Source: Sanderia malayensis
Taxonomy: Eukaryota; Cnidaria; Scyphozoa; Semaeostomeae; Pelagiidae
DNA: 64,000 nt
Assembly: GCA_013076295.1 (NCBI GenBank)
Contig: RQOL01000772.1
Span: forward strand, 3,625,087 to 3,689,086
Direction of reading: 5' to 3'
Shown here: positions 55,422 to 64,000 of the stretch, one piece after another
Position numbering within the stretch: position 1 is the first letter of the stretch
Layout of the letters: each line of letters opens with the position of its first letter
Made by a program: the position numbers and the translations under genes
Notes under the pieces: model-generated
Told to the model about the DNA's origin: nothing
Databases searched by the model: none
Seen by the model: the letters and a program-made list of their open reading frames with translations, nothing else

Positions 55422-56623
55422 ATGGCATCTGTGGTTTTTACCGGCAAAAAATTCCCAAATGAGGAAGATGTTAGGGAAGCTCGAGATATATTGAAGCCAC
55501 CTGGCATAATGTCAAAGGTTTGTTTTATGTAGTTTTTCAATATGAGCAGAATTGGTTGACTAGTAGGCCGACCCGGCCACCAGGTTCACTTAGTCTCCAA
55601 ATGCTACATCATTTACATCTAAAGACTTTCCAGTTTTAACAAGCCAAAACTTTGTATATTTCAGGCGTACAACAAAGTTCAGTTGAAAAAAGTTGAAGTA
55701 AGTAACTGCATCTTATCATAATTAGACACAAGAAAGAATCTTCACGGTTGAGAGAGCGTTATAATTGAAGAAACACAAACGTAAAGGTGCAGGCCTATTT
55801 CCTTTTTAGAGAGAGCACGATTCCACAGTAAAACCTATGTCACAAGAGGCACTATCGAAGAAATACCAGACGGACTATTTTTCTAACACAGATGTTTCAA
55901 GAAGGATCAATTACTTCCAGGCAACGACAAAGGTAATGAGAATACTGTAGATTCTAGAATTCACTTCACTTTGGACGATCTCGAGAAATTCTGACGATGT
56001 CTCTCCACTGGTTTGGTTTCTCTCCATTGTTACATTCTTAATGTGGCCCAGGTCTGTTGTTAAGCCTGTGTCACTTCTGAGCACCTAAGTGAATTGCTTT
56101 CTGCCCAGCATGGTCTATGCCAATTTTAACTGGATCTGTCAACTTCATGTTCGCAGCACGAACTTCCGTCGACATACGATCGAATAAAGAACATGCAAGC
56201 CGGTTATGATCCGAAATTACATAGAGACGATAGAACGCATGCGAAGTCGAGAGGTCTCAAGGTTAATGCCGAGGCAAGTTGTGTTCAATTATCTATATTG
56301 ATCGTACATAAATTCGTACAGATGTTGTGTTGTGGTGAGCCAGTTTGGTGAACCAGCTTTGACGAGTTTGCCACGCCAACTGGGTGGGGTGGGGGGGGGG
56401 GGAATGGAAATAAAAGGCAAGCTGAAGAGGTCATTATTGAACATCGTTTATTTCGCTATCATTACAGGAAATGCAGTTGACTGTACCCAGTTTGAATTCA
56501 TCAATCTACGGACATCCGAACCGGGGACCCTTGGAATTGCAGTCACGTGCACACGCCCACATCGAGGTGTGCAAAAAGGACTTCTTCCGACTGACCGGAA
56601 CCAACATTGGCAAACAAGAATAA
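55422..56623 (+). CDS. CFAP90: CFAP90 (C5orf49)-like ciliary microtubule inner protein
   Basis: Axonemal doublet-microtubule luminal protein family. Five exons (55422-55517, 55665-55697, 55810-55932, 56157-56273, 56468-56623) are all in phase 0 and give 174 residues. The family hallmark GYDPKLHRDDRTHAKSRGL is followed by KVNAEEMQ, then SSIYGHP and a C-terminal VCKKDFFRLTGTNI segment, in the same order as the vertebrate protein. The intron after 56273 has a GC donor (GAG/GCAAGT). The poly(A) signal AATAAA is at 56981. With CFAP251 this is the second axonemal gene in the window. Confidence 0.92.
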
Positions 56624-56980
56624 TAGAAGAAAATCCAAGAACTTTAGTTTCAACAGCAACACAACCAAGATCTCGCTGCCAATAAAGGTTCTTTTTGGAA
56701 GACTCTTCAAATACTTCAAGGATTAATACGAGACATCTGCAAACAATAATTCCTTTACTACGTGAAATACTGACCTCTACTATTGCAGACAGAAAGTAAA
56801 ATTTTCTATACCGGACTATCAATTTATTATGCAATAACTTTATCTATCAGATACTTGTTCATTGCCGTTATGATAATCATACCAATTTGGTAAAAAACTA
56901 TAATTACGTAACTTAATTTTATGAGTATTATGTAATGACATAAATTGTGGATTTGTAAAAAGAAACATGCGGTTTTGATT

Positions 56981-56995
56981 AATAAATGTTTTTAT
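56981..56995. terminator. bidirectional poly(A) signal pair
   Basis: AATAAATGTTTTTATT reads AATAAA on the plus strand (56981-56986, for CFAP90, 358 bases past its stop) and AATAAA on the minus strand (56995-56990, for the convergent esterase, 450 bases past its stop). The function is inferred from motif and layout. Confidence 0.5.
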
Positions 56996-57444
56996 TCACT
57001 TACCTCTATAACTGAAGAAACCAAATACTCCCATAACCCAACACGTATCAAGAAGTATTTACTGACAGAATTATAGAGGTCTGAGGAGTGTGAGCCCTTG
57101 TGACGTCAGAAGTATTCATCTCGAGTCATGTTGATAATGTGGCAAATGGGAACGGAGTGGAGTACAGTAAAATCCCGATAAGCGATTGACAAATGATGAA
57201 AATGGTCCAAGTTGACAAATGTTCGAGTCACCGAGGGTTGGAAAGCATTAGCAAAATTTTCGAAGGGGACACAAATGGATTCGAGTTATCAAGGGTTCGA
57301 GTTATCGCAATTTTACTGTATTCCTTATAGTGCTGCCATCCAGTCTACGTTCCATTTCCCTGAACGACACTTTACAGGACTATGGGAAATTGGAAAAGCG
57401 TCAAGCAAACATACAACTAGCACGAGAAGACCTAATTTGATTTC

Positions 57445-60054
57445 CTAAGGACATGATGGATTCGAAGGGTAGACGCCATCAATACTAAGATGATTCGTCC
57501 CTCGATTGTAATACCAGTCACCAAACGCTTGCTGTATTGATTTCTGTTTCACAGTCACTCCAGTCCACGTTTCATCGAACAACGATAGCGAATGCTGAAT
57601 GCACGACACTAGAAAACACCCCGCATTCGGGGTTGTCGTCACGACGGACGTAGCCTGCAGAATGGCAGTCCTGTACTGCATGACTTTGATCATTTGATTC
57701 TCAGTACATTCCGGTGGATCCGATCTAAGGATGTTAATATACTCCCTGACTATGCTGGTCCGTTTCACCTTCGAGTCAATGTTGTGTCTACTGCTACCAG
57801 GATGGGGTTGGTGGTTATCTTTGACTTTCATGGACATTTGAAGCTTCTTAGCTTGCTTAAGCAGGGCATTCATAGTCGAAATATGCGCTTGTTTCGGTTT
57901 CTTTGGGGGTGTTTTTGTTCCGTTTACAACGGTCTGTCCGGGCTTTTTCTTATCAACCGGCAATAAACCATCATTGACGAGGTTCTTTATAATGCTCGGG
58001 CCATTCGGCTTTCCAATATGTTTGCTCAAACCTTTCAAAGCATCGGTATTACTACTTTTGTTGTTGTTGTTGTTGTGAGTGTTGATTTTGACAGCTGTGC
58101 CATTCACCGCGTGTTTCTTCGGCATCATCTTTGTCAGTTTCTTAAACACCTCATTCAACAGGCCAATGGTACTCGTGTCCATATTATCCTTATGCACATT
58201 GTTAGCGACCTTGTCCAGCGTGCTAACGCTGCTCGCAAGCGGATTCAGACTCAATTCATCCTGCCTCGCGTTGGCAGGGACACTAGTGCCAGGAAGTATA
58301 CCATCGATCGCCACTTGCTGCTGTTCCGGTGGCCGTGGCGATGGTTCTGAAAACTCGCTGTGGCCACCCGGTGTCGCATCAGCATTCTCCCTGTCTATAT
58401 TCAAATGCAAACTGCTTCCAGGCAAGCTATCTTGATTGTTGTTGTTGCTGGGGTCGGAAAGTATGTCTGATTGGACAGGTTTAGGACTCGCTGTATAATC
58501 AGGTACACCTCCACCTCCCAAAGTATTAAAAATATCTACATTGCCGAACGGTGGTTCGTAATTTCGCTTTTCCTGGCTCTCTTTCTTCCTCCCACCTTCG
58601 CTTTCTTGGACATGAGATCTTTTATCGTCGTGGTCCTCTGAAGACGTTCTTTCCTCGAACGTTGACGTGGCTTGCTTGTCGTCTCGAAGCCGTGAGCGAA
58701 AGTACGGCAATATCTCGAAGCCTGATATATCGCGTTTATCTCTTCTATCACTGGCGATTAACGATGCTTGCGCATCTGACGCACTAGATCGTCGCTTCCG
58801 ACGTTTATGAGCGGCGGGAGAAGAAACCGACGGAAATTTGCAGTTAATGCCGACGAAATAAAGCAATGCCCAGACGTCATAAGCGGAATTCAATACAAAC
58901 ACGGGATGCTTGATGAACTTGAATGTGTGCTGTGGTAAAAAACATTTCCACGCCATTTTCGCGCCAAAAGCAGCGACACAATCTTGATTCAATCCGCCTG
59001 CAGCGTCCTGCATTTCGTAAATCTTTTGAAACATCGATCCGACATTTTTACCGCCCATCGGTTGCGTTTCGATGAAGTAACCGGCATCTGACAACACGTG
59101 CATCGGTACATTGGGTAGCTGTTCCGCGAGCCGGTCAACAGCAAACATAGCGGTCATGCTACCAGCCGAGCTACCGGTCAAAATGATCCCCTCAGCATTC
59201 GATATACCACGTTTGGTTAAATCACTTATAACCGCATCTAATACTCTTTTACCGCGAAAGAACAAGCTCTCTCCGCTGACCACAACCGGGTCCGCCCGGT
59301 CACCAGTGAACGAAGCACCGTCGCAATAAACGATCCAGACCAGGTTCCAATCGTAGAAATCCGGATTCTGCTGCATGCTAGGTGAATTGATACCTTGGAT
59401 AACCGGAGGCGCGGCGGGAAGATGTTTCGTTGAACCGAGCGAGCCTCGACTTCTATCCAAGCAGCTCTGCTCGTCAAAACACCAAGCACCGCCATTAAAA
59501 TGAATTATCCAGCGATTCACTCCGAGCCCTTTGCCCGGACGCAAATAGTAGGCAGGCGGAGTACCGTCCAAACAAACTGCCCCTTTGGCTATGGCATCGT
59601 ATACCCGATACAAATGCATGTTTTCATTGCCGTCCGGTATGGATGAGCGATGCTTGCCAGTCCTATCTCGTGACTCAGTTTTCTCAAAATCACCCTCGCG
59701 AAAGCCATGATCGTATTCAGAGTTAAGTGTAGCTGTGGAGGAGCTGTAAAGTCTCGTAGGCTCTGACTGCACCTTGCCATTTCGCTCGTTCATCATGTGT
59801 TCTCGTTCCACGTATGCCCATGCTAATATAGACGCAACTGCTACTAGCGATAACGCTAGGAAAAACAAACTCACAACGAAAACTATCTTGAACTTGTTCC
59901 GTAGGCAGTTCTGTACATCGTCCAAATCATCCGATTTAAATCGTTCATCTTTCTGCTTCGATTTTGAAACAAAATTCTCCTCAACCGATAAATCCTCTCC
60001 GTCTGTTTCGGTCGATTTGTCTTCCATATTATTCAAAACGTCGATTATAATCAA
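57445..60054 (-). CDS. intronless pectin-acetylesterase/Notum-superfamily hydrolase, membrane-anchored, with large insertion
   Basis: One uninterrupted 869-codon frame. Residues 1-55 are acidic and cytosolic-looking, 57-81 are a transmembrane helix (IVFVVSLFFLALSLVAVAS), so it is a type II membrane enzyme. The alpha/beta-hydrolase core has WIIHFNGGAWCF, YDWNLVWIVYCDGASFTGD, the nucleophile in GSSAG (S296), SDAGYF and VLNSAYD (D393). It then breaks at about residue 408 for about 370 residues of Lys/Ser/Asn/Pro-rich, probably disordered sequence, and resumes at about 779 (DPPECTENQM) with SCIQHS (probable catalytic H821) and a Cys-rich end. The core looks closer to the pectin-acetylesterase type (CDGASFTGD, GDWYYNR, NPSC) than to Notum, so deacylation of a polysaccharide or protein is possible; the substrate is unknown. 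The second Met (residue 10) is an alternative start. Confidence 0.92.
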   Translation of the reverse strand: MIIIDVLNNMEDKSTETDGEDLSVEENFVSKSKQKDERFKSDDLDDVQNCLRNKFKIVFVVSLFFLALSLVAVASILAWAYVEREHMMNERNGKVQSEPTRLYSSSTATLNSEYDHGFREGDFEKTESRDRTGKHRSSIPDGNENMHLYRVYDAIAKGAVCLDGTPPAYYLRPGKGLGVNRWIIHFNGGAWCFDEQSCLDRSRGSLGSTKHLPAAPPVIQGINSPSMQQNPDFYDWNLVWIVYCDGASFTGDRADPVVVSGESLFFRGKRVLDAVISDLTKRGISNAEGIILTGSSAGSMTAMFAVDRLAEQLPNVPMHVLSDAGYFIETQPMGGKNVGSMFQKIYEMQDAAGGLNQDCVAAFGAKMAWKCFLPQHTFKFIKHPVFVLNSAYDVWALLYFVGINCKFPSVSSPAAHKRRKRRSSASDAQASLIASDRRDKRDISGFEILPYFRSRLRDDKQATSTFEERTSSEDHDDKRSHVQESEGGRKKESQEKRNYEPPFGNVDIFNTLGGGGVPDYTASPKPVQSDILSDPSNNNNQDSLPGSSLHLNIDRENADATPGGHSEFSEPSPRPPEQQQVAIDGILPGTSVPANARQDELSLNPLASSVSTLDKVANNVHKDNMDTSTIGLLNEVFKKLTKMMPKKHAVNGTAVKINTHNNNNNKSSNTDALKGLSKHIGKPNGPSIIKNLVNDGLLPVDKKKPGQTVVNGTKTPPKKPKQAHISTMNALLKQAKKLQMSMKVKDNHQPHPGSSRHNIDSKVKRTSIVREYINILRSDPPECTENQMIKVMQYRTAILQATSVVTTTPNAGCFLVSCIQHSLSLFDETWTGVTVKQKSIQQAFGDWYYNRGTNHLSIDGVYPSNPSCP

Positions 60055-62212
60055 CCACTGAGTTCATTAAAAATCCCAAGCAGAAACACATCACATTGTT
60101 ATATTGAATCGTTTGACAATGAAGCAGCAAGAACCATAAGAGTATCGGGTCTCGTTCCCGACAACAACCCAAGCATTATCATCGATTTCTGTCCGCCATC
60201 TTGCCAATCCCGATCAGACTCGGTTTCGAAGTACCAGTTGAAAAGATCAGTTTCCCGTGTTGACAATAAACAACATCCTGGTGTTTCTATTGATGTCCAT
60301 GGCTTCTACAATGAAGCAAATTCCGTTTAAATCGAGAATAATTCCACTGCTATGGTACCAGTAGTCGCGCTTGTACTCTTAATAGCTCCGCCAATATTAA
60401 TATCATTGCATCCACCACGGACTTCCAATCGCAATGTCCCAAACATTTCTTCCACAGTTTCTGAACAGCGCAGTTCGTGCGTGGACGGGCATTTTATACA
60501 ATATACTGTCCTTGTCACAAACGTCGGCAACCTTACATAAACATGGACAAACTTACATACGTCTAAACATGCATGCAAACACATGAGAGCAACAGTAAAT
60601 GATTTTAAACTCTACAGTGCTCACAATCAAACAAATTTGATTGTTTCAAAACCCTACACAGATCTCTTCTGACCTGTAACGAACTCTTAAGGCCCTTGTA
60701 AATCAAACTGCACAGATCCCACTGACCTGAGGAGATCTCTTCAGATCCTTATGCAACTCCATAGATCCTTACAGATAACTAAATCTACCACTATCTACGA
60801 CTTACATATAACTTTATATTTACAGATAAATAGTAAATATAGAGTTATCTGTAAGTCTTAGATAGCGTCATCTACGACTTACAGATGTATGTCAGCGAAC
60901 AAAAGGATGCTTCACCAGTTGAAGCAAGCAAGAACAGCATAGGTTAAACAGAAAAATACGAAAACATGGAATTAAAATTCTATATTGTGAGATAAATATA
61001 GAGACCTATTTTCCGCACAGATGTTGAAGTGCTCCTAACATAGTGTGCTTCCGAGATATAACAAAGAATGAGCCATTTTTGAGATTTACGACATTTGATT
61101 TCTATTCTTCTCACCCAACTGCTTTTTAAACTTTATGATGATACAAATAATGCTGTACAAAATTAAACTACAATTGTTGTAGCAAAATTGGAATTAAAAT
61201 TCTAATATGAAAAACACGACGAATCTACCACTAACCTCTTAACATGCAGATTACAAAACTATTTCTACTTCATCTAATATAAAAATAATAAGATGAAAAA
61301 AATAATTATTACTTTAAAGCTGGTAATATATGGTTTGATGCTTACGAGCAACGATTAATGTGTCAGGTATTTTGGAAGACGTGTACAAAAGTTATTTGAT
61401 ATGATTGGTTAATCCTTAAATACTAGTCCTGCTTCCCTTATAATAAGCTAGCTAACAGTTGTTCCCCATGCAGCACAACAACCCATTAAAGTGGAGGACT
61501 TAGCCACGCTGTCAGCACCAGCACAGTAAACACGATACATATACATATCAACTAATACAATAATAGATGTAAGTCTAAAACACGGAACGACATAATAAGA
61601 GCAGAAAAGCCCACGAGATTCAACCGACAAGCAAATTAAACAATCATTATGTCGAAAATAATAAATGAAATTAAACATTAAACTCGTACCTTGTTTCCAG
61701 GCACTGGTTTGGCATTTTAACGGCAGTTAATTCAGTTCTGTGGTTTTAGTACGAAGATCTAATTATAAAAACAGGTTAGTATCAAAATCAAATACAACTA
61801 CATGCACATTACGTCTGCAATACACATAACACATTACTCAATGCAAAGTTTATACAGGAAAGTCTTCTCAAACTTAGTCTAGGCATTGATATTATGACCT
61901 TCCCATGAACACAGTGCAATGCAGTGGGGCACAGCGATTAAGAAACAACTGCAAGAAACTTTCAGGGAAAACAATAGAAGATTTTTGTAAACAACGGGCT
62001 CAACCTGAAACCTGTTCCTTAATGGAGGGTGGGGGGGGGGGGCTTGCTGGAAATACATACTGATACAGTATACGGTATCAAAGTTCTATGTTTGATCCGT
62101 ATATAGCGCACAGCAATGCCATTGATGGGCATTGGTATTAATTGACGTTAATAAAAAAGAAAAATAAAAACCTCGTTAGATGTATCTGTGTATTGCGTCA
62201 CTGTCCCCTGAA
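60055..62212. other. intergenic, no gene; includes an inverted repeat
   Basis: Upstream of the esterase. Bases 60791-60865 form an imperfect inverted repeat (CTATCTACGACTTACA and complement around TAAATAG), set in a stretch with repeated CAGATC and TACAGAT words (60660-60900). A G-run lies at about 62032. No open frame with recognisable content. Confidence 0.45.
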
Positions 62213-63373
62213 TTATCGTCGATCGGCCACGAATGTCTGGTAGATCGCATGCAAATATGTGATTACGGATTTTGTGTCGGGAACGTCCATATGCACCATG
62301 TCGTCCACTTCTAACAGTTCGGCGACTCCTTCCTCCCTGAGAGTAAAATCGGATTCGTGAGATAGGATGCAGGGTTGAACCTCGATATAATACGGACCCG
62401 GAAAATACGAGGGTTGGTAGTGCGAATGAAGGTTGGTAGTGCGAATGTAGGAGATGTAAAAGGTCAGACCCAAAGCATGATGTTCAAAGGAAAATCAAGA
62501 AGGATAGCAAATATTTAATACAACGAGCTCGGCAGTTGAGGAATTATTGACATAAACACTATTGCAATACAGAATACACATGGTGAGTATTATAATGTGA
62601 GTTGCAATGGCGTTTTAATGCGTTGAATGTAGGAGGAACTTACGCAGCCGCTGAAAATGCAATTTCGAAGTTCTCTCTCACTGTGCTCGGTGATAGGTCT
62701 TCAATGGGAATTTTCTCGGGGATGAAATTGTGCAATAAGGCGCAGAATGCAAGACCGTCCGACCAGCTTTTGTTGAAATTCTGCACTTCTACGTTCTGAA
62801 AGAAAGAAATATGCCTCTGATTTTTGTTTTGTGTGCTTCGGATACTATTTGTGCAGAAATGTAGAAGAAATGAGAAGGTGAGGTTGGTGTGATTAAGAGT
62901 AGCTACTTACGTGGTATCCATGTGTCATCTTTTGACACCAGTGCAGAAGCTTGGTCATGTTTGAATTCGCTCGCTGCAAAGCAGGCGACTGACTACCGTC
63001 TGATCTGCAAATCAAATTAAAACACGAGAATTAAAACCAGCAGTAAGTAAACAAAACAACAAAATAAAATAGAAATAAAATAAAGAAATCAAAAAATCTA
63101 AACATTATAGAATACATTTGAGCCACAAATGAAGCTCCACCATTACAACAAACGAAGCTCCACCAATTACACCAGTAGTCTCGCTACTTACAAGGTAGGT
63201 AGCGAGACTAATGGTGTAATTGGGACAATTCAAAAAACTTACTTTGCTGGAGCACCGGCATCTAGTTTTTCTTTGAAGGCCATTCTGTTGTTCTTCGTCT
63301 GTTGCAATTTTTGTTTGCTGTCCATGGCTCTTTGTCGACGCCTTTCCGCTAACCTCGCATCCAGGTTGGCCAT
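62213..63373 (-). CDS. smoothelin-like CH-domain protein, copy 2
   Basis: Four exons (63373-63243, 63004-62911, 62795-62644, 62336-62213) join in phase to 166 residues. A basic, Gln-rich helical leader (LAERRRQRAMDSKQKLQQ) leads to AFKEKLDAGAPAK, then the CH domain: TKLLHWCQKMTHGYHNVEVQ, SWSDGLAFCALLHNFIPEKI, NFEIAF, ELLEVDDMV and VITYLHAIYQTF. It parallels the gene at 37803 (AFKQQLEANAPK, KLLKWAQ, SWADGLAFCALL, LLETEDLM, ITYVHTIY) but lacks its Lys-rich N-terminal extension. The introns after the APAK/APKR site, before the VEV/VEI strand and before EEGV/EKGV are in the same places and phases, so these are old tandem-type paralogues. Confidence 0.92.
63163..63223. repeat. near-perfect hairpin in smoothelin-like gene intron
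   Basis: Arms CCAATTACACCAGTAGTCTC and its complement GAGACTAATGGTGTAATTGG, extended by GCTAC/GTAGC, enclose an 11-base loop. It ends 20 bases from the donor of the first exon on the minus strand (63243). Preceded by direct GAAGCTCCACCA repeats. Confidence 0.75.
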
Positions 63374-63895
63374 TTTTGCTGCACAGGAGGCAAAACATAG
63401 ATTGGCTATAGCTGGATGATCAGCTAAACCTAATCCTTACAGGCCAATAAATAAAGATACGAGCATTGTTTTATATTGATGCATTGCACATGCACTATAC
63501 TTGTATCTAAAAATGTATTGAGTTGCTAAAGAGGTTTTCAGAGCATTCGTAGATATCGCTAAGAATTCAAAAAGACGTTCTGTAGAAGGATGCAGGGAAC
63601 TATGAAACTCTAACAGGATGTTTTGAAAACTAGAATCAACTCAAAATTAAAAACTATAGATCTAAAAACCAATAGGTGGTCATAATGAATTGAAATAATA
63701 TATCTGAGATTAATTAATAGAAACAATATATCTATCAGAATAATCAATAGAAAACATCAGATCCAGAACTTTCATGTCTTCATAAAGCCAACTCTCCATA
63801 CAAGGGTCTATAGAAAGCTATAGAAGCAGAAATTTACTGCGATTCACATGGATTGATGGAGCTCCATATATATGGCTAGAGATCCTTGGTGTGTA

Positions 63896-64000
63896 CAGTA
63901 AAAACCCGCAAATAAGAAACAATGGATTAAGAACCTTCAGGGTGATATTTCTGCTCAAAGCAATGGAAGAAACAATAGCCTATTGTCTTGGAACAATAGG
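63896..64000. mobile_element. MITE of the CAGTAAAAACC family, copy 6 (cut by window edge)
   Basis: Starts CAGTAAAAACCCGCAAATAA, then GGTGATATTTCTGCTCAAAG, GAAGAAACAATA and CCTATTGTCTTGGAACAATA, and runs to the last base. The rest of 63374-63895 holds the upstream region of the smoothelin-like gene, with no gene seen. Confidence 0.65.

Noticed and set aside
57694..59495. Several 70-118-codon frames on the plus strand and in other minus frames
   Set aside because: They are shadows of the long esterase frame.

Overview
This is nuclear DNA from an animal, probably an aquatic invertebrate. The genes are interrupted by many short GT-AG introns (roughly 80 to 1000 bases), the non-coding DNA is AT-rich, and several genes are typical of ciliated metazoans (CFAP251, CFAP90). 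tRNA-derived SINEs, MITEs, a 2A-bearing retroelement remnant and telomere-like interstitial repeats fill the gaps. I cannot name the species. A cnidarian, sponge or tunicate would all fit, and nothing seen decides between them.

Layout, left to right. 1-7243 (-): N-terminal 712 residues of CFAP251/WDR66 with a tRNA-Val nested in an intron on the other strand. 7651-10047 (-): phosphoenolpyruvate mutase, the entry enzyme of phosphonate synthesis. 10437-11079 (-): a MIF-like tautomerase. 11751-14069 (-): an unrecognised coiled-coil protein containing a 21-bp (7-residue) tandem repeat. 14387-15150 (+): VKORC1-like reductase. 15277-16938 (-): METTL23-like methyltransferase. 17794-26474: a lineage-specific family of single-pass membrane proteins, two intact head-to-tail copies flanking an inverted, frameshifted partial copy. 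26475-30510: dispersed repeats, a retroelement fragment and a 137-bp satellite containing TAACCC runs. 30745-34746 (+): DPH1. 36887-37666 (-): an unrecognised long open exon. 37803-40733 (+): smoothelin-like CH protein. 42778-50056 (-): p70 S6 kinase, complete in 18 exons. 50789-54683 (-): TRAFD1-like zinc-finger protein. 55422-56623 (+): CFAP90. 57445-60054 (-): an intronless pectin-acetylesterase/Notum-superfamily protein with a large disordered insertion. 62213-63373 (-): a second smoothelin-like CH protein.

The genes are mostly unrelated housekeeping or ciliary loci with no operon logic. Several pairs are tightly divergent (11751-14069 with VKORC1; METTL23 with the membrane family; TRAFD1 with CFAP90) or convergent (VKORC1 with METTL23; CFAP90 with the esterase), so shared promoters and overlapping 3' ends are likely. 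Exon boundaries were built by eye from splice-site consensus, reading-frame phase and protein similarity recalled from known families; all joins reported here are phase-consistent. The parts most worth following up are the membrane-protein family at 17.7-26.5 kb, the repeat-coding exon at 12.5-12.9 kb, the hydrolase with an inserted disordered region, and the telomere-like satellite.
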